Shown in pieces: positions 1 to 9,029 of a DNA stretch of 64,000 nt. Under the pieces are notes generated by a model. The model had not been told where the DNA came from. It ran no database searches and worked only from the letters and a program-made list of their open reading frames with translations. Source of the stretch: Anaerolineaceae bacterium (GTDB lineage: Bacteria > Chloroflexota > Anaerolineae > Aggregatilineales > Phototrophicaceae); contig NZXX01000001.1 of NCBI GenBank assembly GCA_002702065.1, positions 496,001 through 560,000 of the forward strand, read 5' to 3'. The translations under genes were made by a program, and so were the position numbers. Within the stretch, counting starts at the first letter, position 1, and the number at the start of each line of letters is the position of its first letter.

Positions 1-2598
1 GATGAGGCCGCTGCGGGAAGGGAAGCGCTTGCCGACCAGTTCGCTGCCGGAACCAACGGCAATCTTGAATTCGAGTTCCTTGCTGCTGTCTTCGGGCACG
101 AGCAGCAGCGACCCGGCCTCGACATTCAGGATTTCGACGGCGCTGTTTGTGATGAGGTCCAGCAGTTTGTCGACATCCTGCTGCTGGCTGGCCAGCTGAT
201 TGCTGACATCGTTGAGCGCGGCCAGCTGGCGGGCACGCTGGTTGGTTTCGGCAAAGAGGCGCGCTTTTTCGATGGATGCTGCTGCCAGTGAACTGATGTC
301 GCTGAAAATGCGGAACTGATCGTCACCATACTGCTTGCCTGTTTCGGTGGTGCCGACCGCCATCACGCCCATCGTCTCTGTACCGGCGACCAGCGGCACA
401 CCCATCCAGGCTTTGATATCGCGGCTTTCGTGCAGCTGCGGTGCATTACGCAGGCTCATGGCGTTGGCGTAATTTGTCACGCGCATGGGCTGCCCGCTCA
501 GGATAATCTCGCTGAACAGGTCGCGACCCAGCGGCCAGGGCTTGTTTTCTTTTTCCGGGTAGCGCTCGTCATTTTCCAGAAAGAACGCAAAGTAGACGTC
601 GTCCGTGACCTGATCGCGCAGGGCGATATAAAAATAGGTTGCGTCCAGCAGTTTATTGGTCTGGGCGCTCAGGAGTTCCATCAGGTCATCGAGGTTAATG
701 GCAAAGTTGACCGCCTGACCGACCTGACTGAGCACATCCAGTTCGCGGACACGGCGCTGCAACGAGTCAACCACCTGCGCGCGTTCCACCGCAATCGACA
801 TCTGGCTGACAAGGCTCTGGATGAAGAACAATTCCTCATGTTCGTAACGGCCTTTGCCGGATTGCGGCGGGCCGACGCAGACAAACCCATTGATCTGGTC
901 GCTGCCGCGCAGGCCAAAAATCGCCAGCACATCCAGAATTTGCAGGCGGGGGCGCTCCGACCGGATTTCGATGGGCCATTCACGGCTGGGTTCGAGGTAG
1001 ATGAGCTGCTCCTCGAGTGCGTGGATGATGCCGCTGTCAGCCGGGAAGTGGATATCGGTTTCTGGCTGTGGATCGCCGAGGGCGACAAAGGTCGCGTTCT
1101 GGGCATCGGGTATGAAGATGAAGGTATTGGCAGGCATCACCGTATCGGCCAGAATTTGGCGGAATTCGCCTACAACCTGTTTCATGGTGCGCAGGTGGGC
1201 GATGCGATGCGTGAACAGCTCGACATATTCCTGAAAATTGTATCGCTGGCGGAAGTACAACCGGTCAATCTGGCGTTGTAGAAAGGTGCGGACCGGCAGA
1301 AACAGCAGGGCGATCACAAAGATGGTGACGCCAACCAGCAGCGGGTTGTTGGCCGAAATACCAGTTTGAGTAAGGATCAGGCTGGCGCTGAACACCAGCA
1401 GCGCGTAACCGCAGACCAATGCGACCAGCATCACAAAGTAGGTAATGCCCTGGCTGATGATGCGGTCCGTATCGAAAAAGCGATATTGCAGCACGGCGTA
1501 GGCCATGCTCAACGGGGCAATCAGGATGAACGGCGTCGCCGCCGAGGTGTTGAATGGGACAGCGGTAGTGCTGTAAAAAGTTTGCGACAGGATATTAATC
1601 AGCCAGATCACAACCGGCACGCTGGTCAGGAAGATACCGATCAGGATGGTGTTGCTCTGGTCGCGCACAACCGCAGATGTGGCGTAGCGCCGGTGATTGA
1701 GCATCGATGCGATGAGTGCAATGATGCCGATGACCACGAGCAGGAACGGCGGAATATTGACCTGAAAACCGGGCGTGGGTGGGTTGGCATGGAACCACAG
1801 AAACAGCGGTACCAGCAGCAGGCACACCACATAGGGCGCCAAAATCAGCCCTCGCCAGCGATATAACAGGTCGGATCGAACCGGGAAGATCAGGCTAAAC
1901 GTCACGAGCGACCCGGCGACCAGCACATTGGCAACCAGCCAGAAGGGAATAAGCTGGTGAGTCGTGTCGATGTCGAACAGGCCGCCCATCAGCACGGCCA
2001 GCGCGAACGCCAGCGTACTGATCACCCGCGCTGCTGGTTGTCGTGGCCGCAGCAGCAGCACCGCCGCGCCGACCAGCCATGTCCCCAGCGCACTGATAAA
2101 GGGGACAATGAAAAAACCGATCAGATCAATGATGGGTAGTTCGCCCAGCGTATAGCTGATCTGGCAGTTAGCCAGCGTGCCGGGCGCACAAGGCATCGCG
2201 TCGGTTGTGTCGGGGCGTTCGAACTGGACGGTGACTTCATCGCCGGGTGCCAGCTTGCGCATGGCCGCGAAGTAACGGTCGTGAACCGCATCATAATTCA
2301 TGCTGTCGGCGGGGTCTGCCGGATCATAGAGGATGTCGTCGTTGATGGCGACAATACGATCCATCCGCTGCAAACCATTGTCGAGGCCAGGCCATGTTTC
2401 TGGGCCAAGGGACTGCGAACCATCCACGACCAGCAGCGGCGTAAACATGGCGCCAATGAAGGGGTCCTTGCGCCAGTTAAGGGCCAGCACGAGATACATG
2501 ATCAGCAGCACCGCGCTAATCAGCCCGATCAGGGCGGTAACTCCAATCCAGAAGCGGTTAATCTTGCCTGGGCTGGAACTCGAGACCATGAATTTCAT
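1..2598 (-). CDS. Membrane-anchored multi-GAF sensor protein, 3' end missing
   Basis: The frame is open from the ATG at 2598 to the left edge (866 codons, no stop), so the C-terminus lies outside the window. The order seen is: one N-terminal membrane helix (about residues 17-40); an extracytoplasmic segment of about 110 residues with a PDZ-like stretch (NGLQRMDRIVAIND); about seven to eight membrane helices up to residue 430; then a cytoplasmic region with three GAF-like units (about 450-610, 630-780, 790 to the edge) joined by coiled-coil linkers. Such proteins are usually sensor histidine kinases, diguanylate cyclases or PP2C-type phosphatases; which output domain follows cannot be seen. 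The ATG at 2589 is an alternative start. It is transcribed divergently from prs. The plus-strand reading frames across this stretch (for example 430-1281) are antisense shadows with no recognisable domain. Confidence 0.85.
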   Translation of the reverse strand, partial: MKFMVSSSSPGKINRFWIGVTALIGLISAVLLIMYLVLALNWRKDPFIGAMFTPLLVVDGSQSLGPETWPGLDNGLQRMDRIVAINDDILYDPADPADSMNYDAVHDRYFAAMRKLAPGDEVTVQFERPDTTDAMPCAPGTLANCQISYTLGELPIIDLIGFFIVPFISALGTWLVGAAVLLLRPRQPAARVISTLAFALAVLMGGLFDIDTTHQLIPFWLVANVLVAGSLVTFSLIFPVRSDLLYRWRGLILAPYVVCLLLVPLFLWFHANPPTPGFQVNIPPFLLVVIGIIALIASMLNHRRYATSAVVRDQSNTILIGIFLTSVPVVIWLINILSQTFYSTTAVPFNTSAATPFILIAPLSMAYAVLQYRFFDTDRIISQGITYFVMLVALVCGYALLVFSASLILTQTGISANNPLLVGVTIFVIALLFLPVRTFLQRQIDRLYFRQRYNFQEYVELFTHRIAHLRTMKQVVGEFRQILADTVMPANTFIFIPDAQNATFVALGDPQPETDIHFPADSGIIHALEEQLIYLEPSREWPIEIRSERPRLQILDVLAIFGLRGSDQINGFVCVGPPQSGKGRYEHEELFFIQSLVSQMSIAVERAQVVDSLQRRVRELDVLSQVGQAVNFAINLDDLMELLSAQTNKLLDATYFYIALRDQVTDDVYFAFFLENDERYPEKENKPWPLGRDLFSEIILSGQPMRVTNYANAMSLRNAPQLHESRDIKAWMGVPLVAGTETMGVMAVGTTETGKQYGDDQFRIFSDISSLAAASIEKARLFAETNQRARQLAALNDVSNQLASQQQDVDKLLDLITNSAVEILNVEAGSLLLVPEDSSKELEFKIAVGSGSELVGKRFPSRSGLI

Positions 2599-2622
2599 CT
2601 CATGATGACCATTTGAAATCAT

Positions 2623-2631
2623 ATTCTATCA
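2623..2631 (-). promoter_or_regulatory. Extended -10 promoter for the GAF sensor
   Basis: Read on the minus strand, TGA-TAGAAT lies 25 nt upstream of the ATG at 2598. It has the TGn of an extended -10, and no convincing -35 is visible. It would give a very short leader. Confidence 0.4.
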
Positions 2632-2711
2632 CAGGCTATTGTACAGCACTATTGGCCTGGTTAGCGTTATGGTTTGAATCAAGTTTTTATCGTGGGGGAG
2701 TCCTGTGTTTT

Positions 2712-2720
2712 TGTTATAAT
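2712..2720 (+). promoter_or_regulatory. Extended -10 promoter for prs
   Basis: TGT-TATAAT is a perfect -10 hexamer with an upstream TGn. The -35 position holds no TTGACA-like hexamer. It lies 78 nt upstream of the prs start. Confidence 0.55.
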
Positions 2721-2797
2721 GGCCTGGATTGGTTGAGTAACTTGAAGTGCCGGAACTGTGGGTTTAGAATTCGGGCAGGGGAGGACAAACAGGGACA

Positions 2798-3829
2798 ATG
2801 ACGATGGTGAAGGCAGAGAAAATACCGGGTACGAAATACGTTCGCAGGCCGGGGTCGCATATATTACTGACAGAACGGATGGGGCCATTCGGCAATATTT
2901 CGCTTTTTTGCGGTTCGGCATCGCACGACTTGGGGCGGGAAATCGCCGATTATCTCAATATCAATACAGGCAAATATTCACGTACGGTATTTTCCAACGA
3001 GAACATCTTCATCCGTCTGAACGAAAGCGTTCGCGGGCAGGATGTTTACCTGCTGCAAACAATGGGGCCGCCGCTGCATGACAATCTGATGGAAATGTTG
3101 ATCATGATTGACACGCTCAAGCGGGATTCGGCAGCACGGATTAATGTGGTTATTCCCTATCTGTCCTACAGCCGGTCCGATAAAAAGGATCAGCCGCGCG
3201 TCGGCATCGCTGCCCGGCTGGTAGCGAACATGATTGAGGTCGCCGGGGCAGACCGCTACATGACGATTGACCTGCACGCCGGCCAAATTCAGGGCTTTTT
3301 TAATATCCCTGGCGACGCGTTGACGTCTTTCCATCTGCTCAGCGATTATGTGCTGGAAAAGCAGATCGAAGACCTGGTGGTGGTTTCGGCAGACCTGGGG
3401 TTTGCCAAGAAGGGTCGCAACTGGGCAGAGAAGCTGGGCGCACCACATGCGATTATCGAAAAGCGCCGTGTCGATAACAAGGAACGCCCGGAGATGCTGT
3501 CCATTATTGGCGACGTGCGCGACAAGAATGTGCTGCTGGTGGACGACGAAGTGCTCACTGCGGGCAGCTCGCTGAATGCGGTCGAGGCGGTACGGGAGTA
3601 TGGTGCGCGTGATGTGTATTTTGCGTTTGTCCACCCGCTGATGTCGGATGTCGGGTACGAACGGTTGGGTTCGCTCGACCTGAAAGAGATTATCTGTACC
3701 AACACGCTGCCCGTGCCGGACGAAAAGCGGCTGCCGAATATGACGGTGCTCTCAGTTGCGCCGCTGCTGGCCGAAGTGATTTTGCGGGCGCACGCCGGAC
3801 GCAGCGTGGGCGAGTTGTTCGACGAGTAA
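2798..3829 (+). CDS. prs: Ribose-phosphate pyrophosphokinase (PRPP synthetase)
   Basis: Makes PRPP from ribose 5-phosphate and ATP for nucleotide, His and Trp synthesis; cytosolic. The 343-residue product shows the two phosphoribosyltransferase-like halves of the family. Visible motifs are PYLSYSRSDKKDQ (the flexible-loop region, normally PYfgYaRQDrk), DLHAGQIQGFF (the DLHa.QiqGFF block) and LLVDDEVLTAGSS (the PRPP loop, normally VDDmiDTaGT). The PRPP loop has E-V-L-T where most class I enzymes have m-I-D-T, so this is a divergent member, perhaps closer to the variant PRPP-synthetase clade found beside canonical prs in some phyla. GGGGAGG lies 13 nt upstream of the ATG; the ATG at 2804 is an alternative. 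Confidence 0.88.
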   Translation: MTMVKAEKIPGTKYVRRPGSHILLTERMGPFGNISLFCGSASHDLGREIADYLNINTGKYSRTVFSNENIFIRLNESVRGQDVYLLQTMGPPLHDNLMEMLIMIDTLKRDSAARINVVIPYLSYSRSDKKDQPRVGIAARLVANMIEVAGADRYMTIDLHAGQIQGFFNIPGDALTSFHLLSDYVLEKQIEDLVVVSADLGFAKKGRNWAEKLGAPHAIIEKRRVDNKERPEMLSIIGDVRDKNVLLVDDEVLTAGSSLNAVEAVREYGARDVYFAFVHPLMSDVGYERLGSLDLKEIICTNTLPVPDEKRLPNMTVLSVAPLLAEVILRAHAGRSVGELFDE

Positions 3830-3861
3830 CCGCTGTGGCACGTTGGTGTTGAACATAACAG

Positions 3862-3881
3862 GGCGGCTCAGATGAGTCGCC
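3862..3881 (+). terminator. Hairpin after prs
   Basis: GGCGGCTC-AGAT-GAGTCGCC forms an 8-bp stem (one G-T pair) with a 4-nt loop, followed by TTGTTGG. The T-run is weak. Its position 33 nt after the prs stop fits a terminator. It also argues against starting the next gene at the TTG at 3882. Confidence 0.5.
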
Positions 3882-3911
3882 TTGTTGGTTGAACAGGATG
3901 ATGACACAGCT

Positions 3912-4604
3912 ATGCAACCAGATTCCTCCGACTTTTCTCCCCGTACCCTGATCATTGGGGCCGTCACCTTTCTTGCTCTGACTATAGGCATTCTGGTACT
4001 GATCGAACGTATCGGGATTGAACGGATTCAGCAGACGATTGAAGATGCGGGTCCGCTGGCGCCACTGATCTATATTGCCCTCAAAACCGCCACCTACGTA
4101 TTTGCGCCGTTGACCAGTGGCCCGATTCAACTGTCATCCGGCATTTTGTTCGGTTTTGTGCCGGGGCTGGCCTATACCATGATTGGCGAGGTGCTGGGTG
4201 GCAGCATCAGTTTTCTGATGGCGCGCTATCTCGGTCGCCCGATTGTCCGTCGTTTTGTGGGCGAGGCTGGCCTGAATCGGATTGATAACTTTGCCGGACA
4301 GCTCGGCGGGTGGAAGGCGCTGGCCTATGCCCGTCTGTTTCTGGCGGCGATATACGACTTTGTCAGCTATGCCGCCGGTTTTGCGAGGTCCATCACGCTG
4401 GTGCAGTATGTGCTGGTTTCGACGTTTATCGGCCTGATCCCGACCGGTTTGTTCGTAGCTGCGGGCACCAGCCTGGTCGAAGATCGCAGTCTGGTGTTGG
4501 TGCTTTACCCAATCCTAGGGGCACTCTCACTCATCCCGATTGCCATCAATTATCTGATGCGGCGACGTCAGGCATCGGATACGGAAAAACATCAGCTCCA
4601 TTAG
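3912..4604 (+). CDS. TVP38/TMEM64 (DedA-like, VTT domain) membrane protein
   Basis: A 230-residue integral membrane protein with about five to six hydrophobic segments. The central block, with GILFGFVPGLAYTMIGEVLG, FLMARYLGR, YARLFLAAIYDFVSYAAGF and a C-terminal RRRQ tail, is typical of the SNARE-associated/VTT family, whose relatives act in lipid scrambling or envelope homeostasis; the substrate here is unknown. The ATG at 3912 is preferred over the TTG at 3882 because AGGA precedes it at 3895 and the longer reading begins directly after the terminator hairpin. It stands alone between prs and the luciferase-like gene. Confidence 0.78.
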   Translation: MQPDSSDFSPRTLIIGAVTFLALTIGILVLIERIGIERIQQTIEDAGPLAPLIYIALKTATYVFAPLTSGPIQLSSGILFGFVPGLAYTMIGEVLGGSISFLMARYLGRPIVRRFVGEAGLNRIDNFAGQLGGWKALAYARLFLAAIYDFVSYAAGFARSITLVQYVLVSTFIGLIPTGLFVAAGTSLVEDRSLVLVLYPILGALSLIPIAINYLMRRRQASDTEKHQLH

Positions 4605-4665
4605 TTAGTTCTCTGTTCGCTTCAATAATGCGAAGTTCAAAGCGTATCAAACTCATCTGAAAATA

Positions 4666-4698
4666 CTGACAAATTGTGTCAGACATGCCGCTTATACT
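4666..4698 (+). promoter_or_regulatory. Promoter with inverted-repeat operator candidate upstream of luciferase-like gene
   Basis: CTGACA-AATTG-TGTCAG (4666-4682) is a perfect 6-bp inverted repeat with a 5-nt spacer. A -10-like TATACT lies at 4693-4698. The repeat occupies the -35 area, where a repressor dimer would block RNA polymerase. No regulator gene is adjacent. Confidence 0.4.
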
Positions 4699-4729
4699 GG
4701 GACTGTCGAGGTCATGGGGAGGCGGTCAG

Positions 4730-5554
4730 ATGAAGTTTGGTATTGATGTGATTAACGCCGGGCATTTTGCAGACCCGAAACATGCTGTTGAACTGGCACA
4801 GGCTGCCGAAGCCAGTGGCTGGGACGGCTTTTTCATCTGGGATCATCTGGCTTTTATCTGGGGCGCTGCATCGGCGGACCTCTGGGTGACGCTGTCAGCA
4901 GTGGCGGCCACCACCGAAAAGCTGATCATTGGCCCGGCGGTAACACCGGTCGCACGGCGCAGACCCCAGGTGCTGGCGCAGCAACTGGTTTCGCTGGATT
5001 TGCTGAGTAAGGGGCAGGTGATATTTGGGGCTGGCCTGGGTGGTGTGGCGGCGGAGTATACGGCGTTCGGTCAACCCTTTGAGCCAAAGCAGGTTGCGGC
5101 GATGCTGGACGAAGGGCTTGATGTGATGGCCCGACTCTGGGCTGGTGCGCCGGTGACGCATCATGGCGATCATTACCGGCTTGAAAACGTCTCCTTTCAA
5201 CCACGACCCGTTCAGCAACCGCGTATCCCGATCTGGATTGGTGGCGAGAGCAAACCGGCGATGCGTCGTGCTGCCCGCTGGGATGGCTGGATTATTGGCA
5301 TCAGCGGACCGGATGGCCAGATTACCCGCACACCGCAACAACTGGCGGATGACATTGCGCGGATTCGGGCGATGCGGCCTGACCCTGACGCTCCTTTTGA
5401 TGTGGCGATTATCGCTCAGTCAGAACCCGGTGACCGTGCGCTGGCGGAGCGTTTTGCGCAGGTCGGCGTAAGCTGGTGGCTGGAAAGTATTCATGAAATG
5501 CGGGCCAGGCCGGATGCGCTGCTGCGACGGGTTGAGGCAGGGCCGCCCGTATAA
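4730..5554 (+). CDS. Luciferase-like (LLM class) flavin/F420-dependent oxidoreductase
   Basis: 274 residues with the bacterial-luciferase TIM-barrel signature: N-terminal MKFGIDV, then AQAAEASGWDGFFIWDHLAF, GPAVTPVARRRPQ, and IWIGGESKPAMRRAARWDGW. These oxidoreductases use FMNH2 or coenzyme F420; the substrate and cofactor cannot be told from sequence alone. The start is fixed by GGGGAGG at 4716-4722, 7 nt before the ATG at 4730; the longer reading from 4676 would run through the promoter. Monocistronic, with secA 142 nt downstream under its own promoter. Confidence 0.85.
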   Translation: MKFGIDVINAGHFADPKHAVELAQAAEASGWDGFFIWDHLAFIWGAASADLWVTLSAVAATTEKLIIGPAVTPVARRRPQVLAQQLVSLDLLSKGQVIFGAGLGGVAAEYTAFGQPFEPKQVAAMLDEGLDVMARLWAGAPVTHHGDHYRLENVSFQPRPVQQPRIPIWIGGESKPAMRRAARWDGWIIGISGPDGQITRTPQQLADDIARIRAMRPDPDAPFDVAIIAQSEPGDRALAERFAQVGVSWWLESIHEMRARPDALLRRVEAGPPV

Positions 5555-5651
5555 GTCGTTGATGTGCCCCTTTGCCTGGACCGCTGTTGTGTTGCAGCGC
5601 AAGTTACTGTTGCATCCTGCATAAAATTCTAACGAGTCGCAAATTTGACTA

Positions 5652-5660
5652 TGATATAAT
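5652..5660 (+). promoter_or_regulatory. Extended -10 promoter for secA
   Basis: TGA-TATAAT, a perfect -10 with upstream TGn and no good -35, lies 36 nt before the secA ATG. Confidence 0.6.
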
Positions 5661-5696
5661 CACCCCGTTAGTGAAAACTCACTGCGACGAGGCGAT

Positions 5697-8492
5697 ATGT
5701 TTAAGAAAGTAGTCAAAGCTGTTCTGGGCGACCCGGTTGAGCGGGCGCTTTCGAAGTACCGGGACGAGGTTGAAAAGATCAACGCCCTGGAATCAGCAAT
5801 GCAGGCCATGTCGGATACGGACCTGCGCAAGAAATCCGACGAACTGCGCGTAAAGCTTGATGGCGGTGCAAAAACGGATGAAGTGCTGCACGAGGCTTTT
5901 GCGCTGGTGCGGGAGGCATCGGTGCGCACCATTGGCCTGCGCCATTATGACGTGCAGTTGATCGGTGGTATCGTGCTGCACGAAGGCAAAATTGCCGAAA
6001 TGAAAACGGGTGAAGGTAAGACCCTGGTGGCTACCTTGCCGCTGTACCTCAACGGGTTGTTGGGGCGCGGGGCACATCTGGTAACGCCGAACGATTACCT
6101 GAGTAAATATGGGTTGCAGCAGATGGGGCCGATCTATCATATGTTGGGCCTGTCTGCGGCGGTGATTCAGAACGCGGCGGGTAACCCCGATGCCGGTTCT
6201 TTCCTCTATGACCCGGACTACGACTCCGATGATGAGCGTTTTCAGAACCTGCGGCCCATCACCCGGCGCGAAGCGTATCAGGCTGACATTCTGTACGGGA
6301 CAAATAACGAATTCGGCTTCGATTATCTGCGCGACAATATGGTCATGGATTCGAAGCAGATTTCGCAGCGCGAGATGTTCTATGCCATTGTCGATGAGGT
6401 CGATAACATCCTGATCGACGAGGCGCGTACCCCGCTGATTATTTCTGGCCCGTCGGACCCGCCTTCGCATTATTACAAAGTCTTTGCCGATGTGGTGCGC
6501 CGGCTCAAACCGAGCAGCCAGGACAGCGTCGATGAAGAAGAACCGGATGGTGATTTTGTTGTCGACATCAAAGACCGGGTTGCTTTCCTGACTGAGGCGG
6601 GTGTCGAGAAGATTGAAAAAATCTTGAATATCGACCAGCTTTTCCACCCGGACAACGCCGAGATGATTCCCTATCTGGATAATTCACTGCGGGCGTACAC
6701 GCTCTATCACCGCGATAAGGAATACATTGTCGAGCAGGGGCAGGTCGTCATCGTGGATGAATTCACGGGGCGTCTGATGCACGGACGGCGTTTCTCCGAG
6801 GGTCTGCATCAGGCTATCGAAGCGAAAGAAGGGGTCGAAATTCGCCGCGAAAATATGACGATGGCGACGATCACCTTCCAGAATTTCTTCCGCATGTACA
6901 AGAAACTGGCCGGTATGACGGGTACGGCGCTGACCGAAGCGGAGGAATTCGAGAAGATTTATGATCTCGAAGTGGTGGCCATTCCCACCAATCTGCCGAT
7001 TGTGCGCGACGATAAGGAAGACCTGATCTATACCACAGAGGCGGCCAAATTCCGTGCGGTGGTCAACGAGATTAAGGAACGGCAGGAACATAACCAGCCG
7101 GTGCTGGTGGGTACGGTCGCGGTCGAAACGTCCGAGCGACTGGGTAAGCTGCTGTCGAAGGCCGGTGTGGAACACGAAGTGCTTAACGCGAAGAACCATG
7201 AACGCGAAGCCTCGATCATCGCGCAGGCTGGCCGACCGGGCGCTGTCACAATTGCGACGAATATGGCCGGGCGTGGTGTCGATATTCTGCTGGGTGGTAA
7301 CCCTGAAGGTCTGGCGCGTGACAGACTGCGTAAGCAGGGCATCGAGATCACACAGGCAACGGACGAGCAGTGGGAAGCTGCATTGGCCGAAGCGGAAGCC
7401 GAATGCGCCGAAGACCGCAAAAAAGTGATTGCGGCGGGCGGCCTGTGCGTGATTGGTACGGAACGGCATGAAGCACGACGTATTGATAATCAGCTTCGTG
7501 GTCGGTCTGGCCGTCAGGGTGACCCCGGCGAGTCTCGGTTCTTCCTCAGCCTCGAAGACGAACTGATGCGTCGTTTTCAGGCGGATCGCGTCAAGCAGTT
7601 TATGTCGTGGGCGAATATCCCCGAAGATGAGCCGATTGAGCATAACATCATTACACGCTCGATTGCTCAGGCCCAGGTCCGCGTTGAAGGCCATAACTTT
7701 GATATTCGTAAACGTGTGCTCGACTACGACGATGTCGTCAACAAGCAGCGTGAATTCCTGTACCGGCAGCGGCGTGAAGTGCTGGCTGCGGAGGATATGC
7801 GCGAACAGTATCTGAAGATCCTGGAAGAAGGGGTTGTCGATACGGTAGACCAGTTTGTCGGGGATGCGGATGACCCGGATACCTGGGACCTGGAGGCGCT
7901 CTATCGCCAGTTGTTCACCGTCTTCCCAGTGCCGGAACATATCGACCCGGAGACGATGGAAGAGCAGTCGCTGGATGAACTGGAAAATTCGCTGGTCGAA
8001 GCCACCGTCGAAGCCTATGATGCCAAGACAGAAGAACTCGGCGAGGACCTGATGCACCGGGCCGAACGACTGGTCATGCTGAACACGATGGATGCATTCT
8101 GGCGCCGACACCTCACTGACCTGGATATGCTGCGCGAGGGGATCGGCCTGATGGCCATTGCCCAGCGTGACCCACTGGTGGAATATCAGCGGGCAGCTTT
8201 CGGGATGTGGGAAGACATGCAAAGCCAGATTCGCGTAAAAGCGGCCTACGATTTGTTGAACGTTCGTGTCCAGTCGGCCCAGCAGCAGCCGGTTCGTCGC
8301 AACTATCAGGCGATCCGACCGAGCGTCAACGATGGCGCGACGGCTACCAGCAAACCGGAGACCGTGCGCAAGTCCTCGAAAGAGAAACTCGGACGCAATG
8401 ACCCCTGTTGGTGTGGCAGCGGCAAGAAATATAAGCAGTGTCATATGAAGCAGGATCAGCGCGAACGCCGCGAACGCATGGGTGCCGATTGA
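5697..8492 (+). CDS. secA: Protein translocase ATPase SecA
   Basis: The motor of the general secretion pathway, driving preproteins through SecYEG. 931 residues, within the usual 800-950 range. Walker A GEGKT is at residues 105-109, followed by the NDYLS block; the DEAD-like IVDEVDNILIDEARTP motif, the ITFQNFFRMYKKLAGMTGTA region of NBD2, and ATNMAGRGVDI and QLRGRSGRQGDPG of the helicase core are all present. The C-terminal SEC-C zinc-binding tail GRNDPCWCGSGKKYKQCH is intact, so the protein is complete and probably binds SecB or lipid/ribosome. GAGG precedes the ATG by 6 nt. Confidence 0.98.
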   Translation: MFKKVVKAVLGDPVERALSKYRDEVEKINALESAMQAMSDTDLRKKSDELRVKLDGGAKTDEVLHEAFALVREASVRTIGLRHYDVQLIGGIVLHEGKIAEMKTGEGKTLVATLPLYLNGLLGRGAHLVTPNDYLSKYGLQQMGPIYHMLGLSAAVIQNAAGNPDAGSFLYDPDYDSDDERFQNLRPITRREAYQADILYGTNNEFGFDYLRDNMVMDSKQISQREMFYAIVDEVDNILIDEARTPLIISGPSDPPSHYYKVFADVVRRLKPSSQDSVDEEEPDGDFVVDIKDRVAFLTEAGVEKIEKILNIDQLFHPDNAEMIPYLDNSLRAYTLYHRDKEYIVEQGQVVIVDEFTGRLMHGRRFSEGLHQAIEAKEGVEIRRENMTMATITFQNFFRMYKKLAGMTGTALTEAEEFEKIYDLEVVAIPTNLPIVRDDKEDLIYTTEAAKFRAVVNEIKERQEHNQPVLVGTVAVETSERLGKLLSKAGVEHEVLNAKNHEREASIIAQAGRPGAVTIATNMAGRGVDILLGGNPEGLARDRLRKQGIEITQATDEQWEAALAEAEAECAEDRKKVIAAGGLCVIGTERHEARRIDNQLRGRSGRQGDPGESRFFLSLEDELMRRFQADRVKQFMSWANIPEDEPIEHNIITRSIAQAQVRVEGHNFDIRKRVLDYDDVVNKQREFLYRQRREVLAAEDMREQYLKILEEGVVDTVDQFVGDADDPDTWDLEALYRQLFTVFPVPEHIDPETMEEQSLDELENSLVEATVEAYDAKTEELGEDLMHRAERLVMLNTMDAFWRRHLTDLDMLREGIGLMAIAQRDPLVEYQRAAFGMWEDMQSQIRVKAAYDLLNVRVQSAQQQPVRRNYQAIRPSVNDGATATSKPETVRKSSKEKLGRNDPCWCGSGKKYKQCHMKQDQRERRERMGAD

Positions 8493-8545
8493 TCGATTGC
8501 CGTTGACTGCGAAGGCATAGTCTAAGTCGAGGGTTATATATGTGT

Positions 8546-8574
8546 TTGGCCTTTGTGCCGGAAACGTTTATAAT
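8546..8574 (+). promoter_or_regulatory. Sigma-70-type promoter upstream of the winged-helix operon
   Basis: TTGGCC (8546-8551), a 17-nt spacer and TATAAT (8569-8574). A second TATAAT at 8613-8618, with TTGCTG 15 nt upstream, may be an additional start site. Both lie between secA and the gene at 8649. Confidence 0.6.
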
Positions 8575-8648
8575 GTGAGCCGTCTGGCCGCTTGCTGGAT
8601 GAAGCACTACGATATAATCGCAAATGTTAAGCCTGCCAGGAAACAGAA

Positions 8649-9020
8649 ATGACTCAGGTTGATATGTCTTCGCAGTTGATGGACGATATGGAGCCGACTC
8701 TGCTGCAATTCTTGCAGACAACGGTAAATTCGTTCATCAAATGGGATCTGCTTCGTTTCTTTCACGATAATCCCCATGCCGCTGATACACCAGAGAACAT
8801 TGCCCGCTATATTGGGCGGGATGCGTCGATGGTTGAGCAGGACCTGGACGGGTTAGTGGAAGCGGGTGTTGTCCGGGTCAATGATGTGCCCGGTGCGCGT
8901 ATCTATGCGATGTCGAATGATCCGGACGTGCAGGGGCAGGTGGATAATTTTCTGCTGGCGTGCAACGACCGGCAGTTTCGTGTCAAAGCGATTTATCAAG
9001 TGATCCGCGCGATGCGTTGA
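8649..9020 (+). CDS. Small winged-helix (HTH) protein
   Basis: 123 residues. The segment from about residue 28 to 85 (FIKWDLLRFFHDNPHAADT, ENIARYIGRDASMVEQDLDG, VEAGVVRV) has the pattern of a winged helix of the ArsR/MarR-like fold: a helix, a recognition pair ARYIGRD-SMVEQDL, then a strand-rich wing. No ligand-binding domain is seen. It is the first gene of a four-gene unit (gap 9 nt to the next) and may regulate it. DNA binding is inferred from fold resemblance. Confidence 0.6.
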   Translation: MTQVDMSSQLMDDMEPTLLQFLQTTVNSFIKWDLLRFFHDNPHAADTPENIARYIGRDASMVEQDLDGLVEAGVVRVNDVPGARIYAMSNDPDVQGQVDNFLLACNDRQFRVKAIYQVIRAMR

Positions 9021-9029
9021 GACGCCGCT

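Noticed and set aside
430-1281. 283-codon plus-strand reading frame at the left end
   Set aside because: It is antisense to the GAF sensor frame, which is open for 866 codons and reads as clear domains. The plus-strand product has no domain and no ribosome-binding site.
3882-3911. TTG start for the TVP38-like gene
   Set aside because: It lies immediately after the prs terminator hairpin and lacks a ribosome-binding site; ATG 3912 fits better.
6684-8444. 586-codon minus-strand frame inside secA
   Set aside because: Antisense shadow; no domain, and secA on the other strand is intact.
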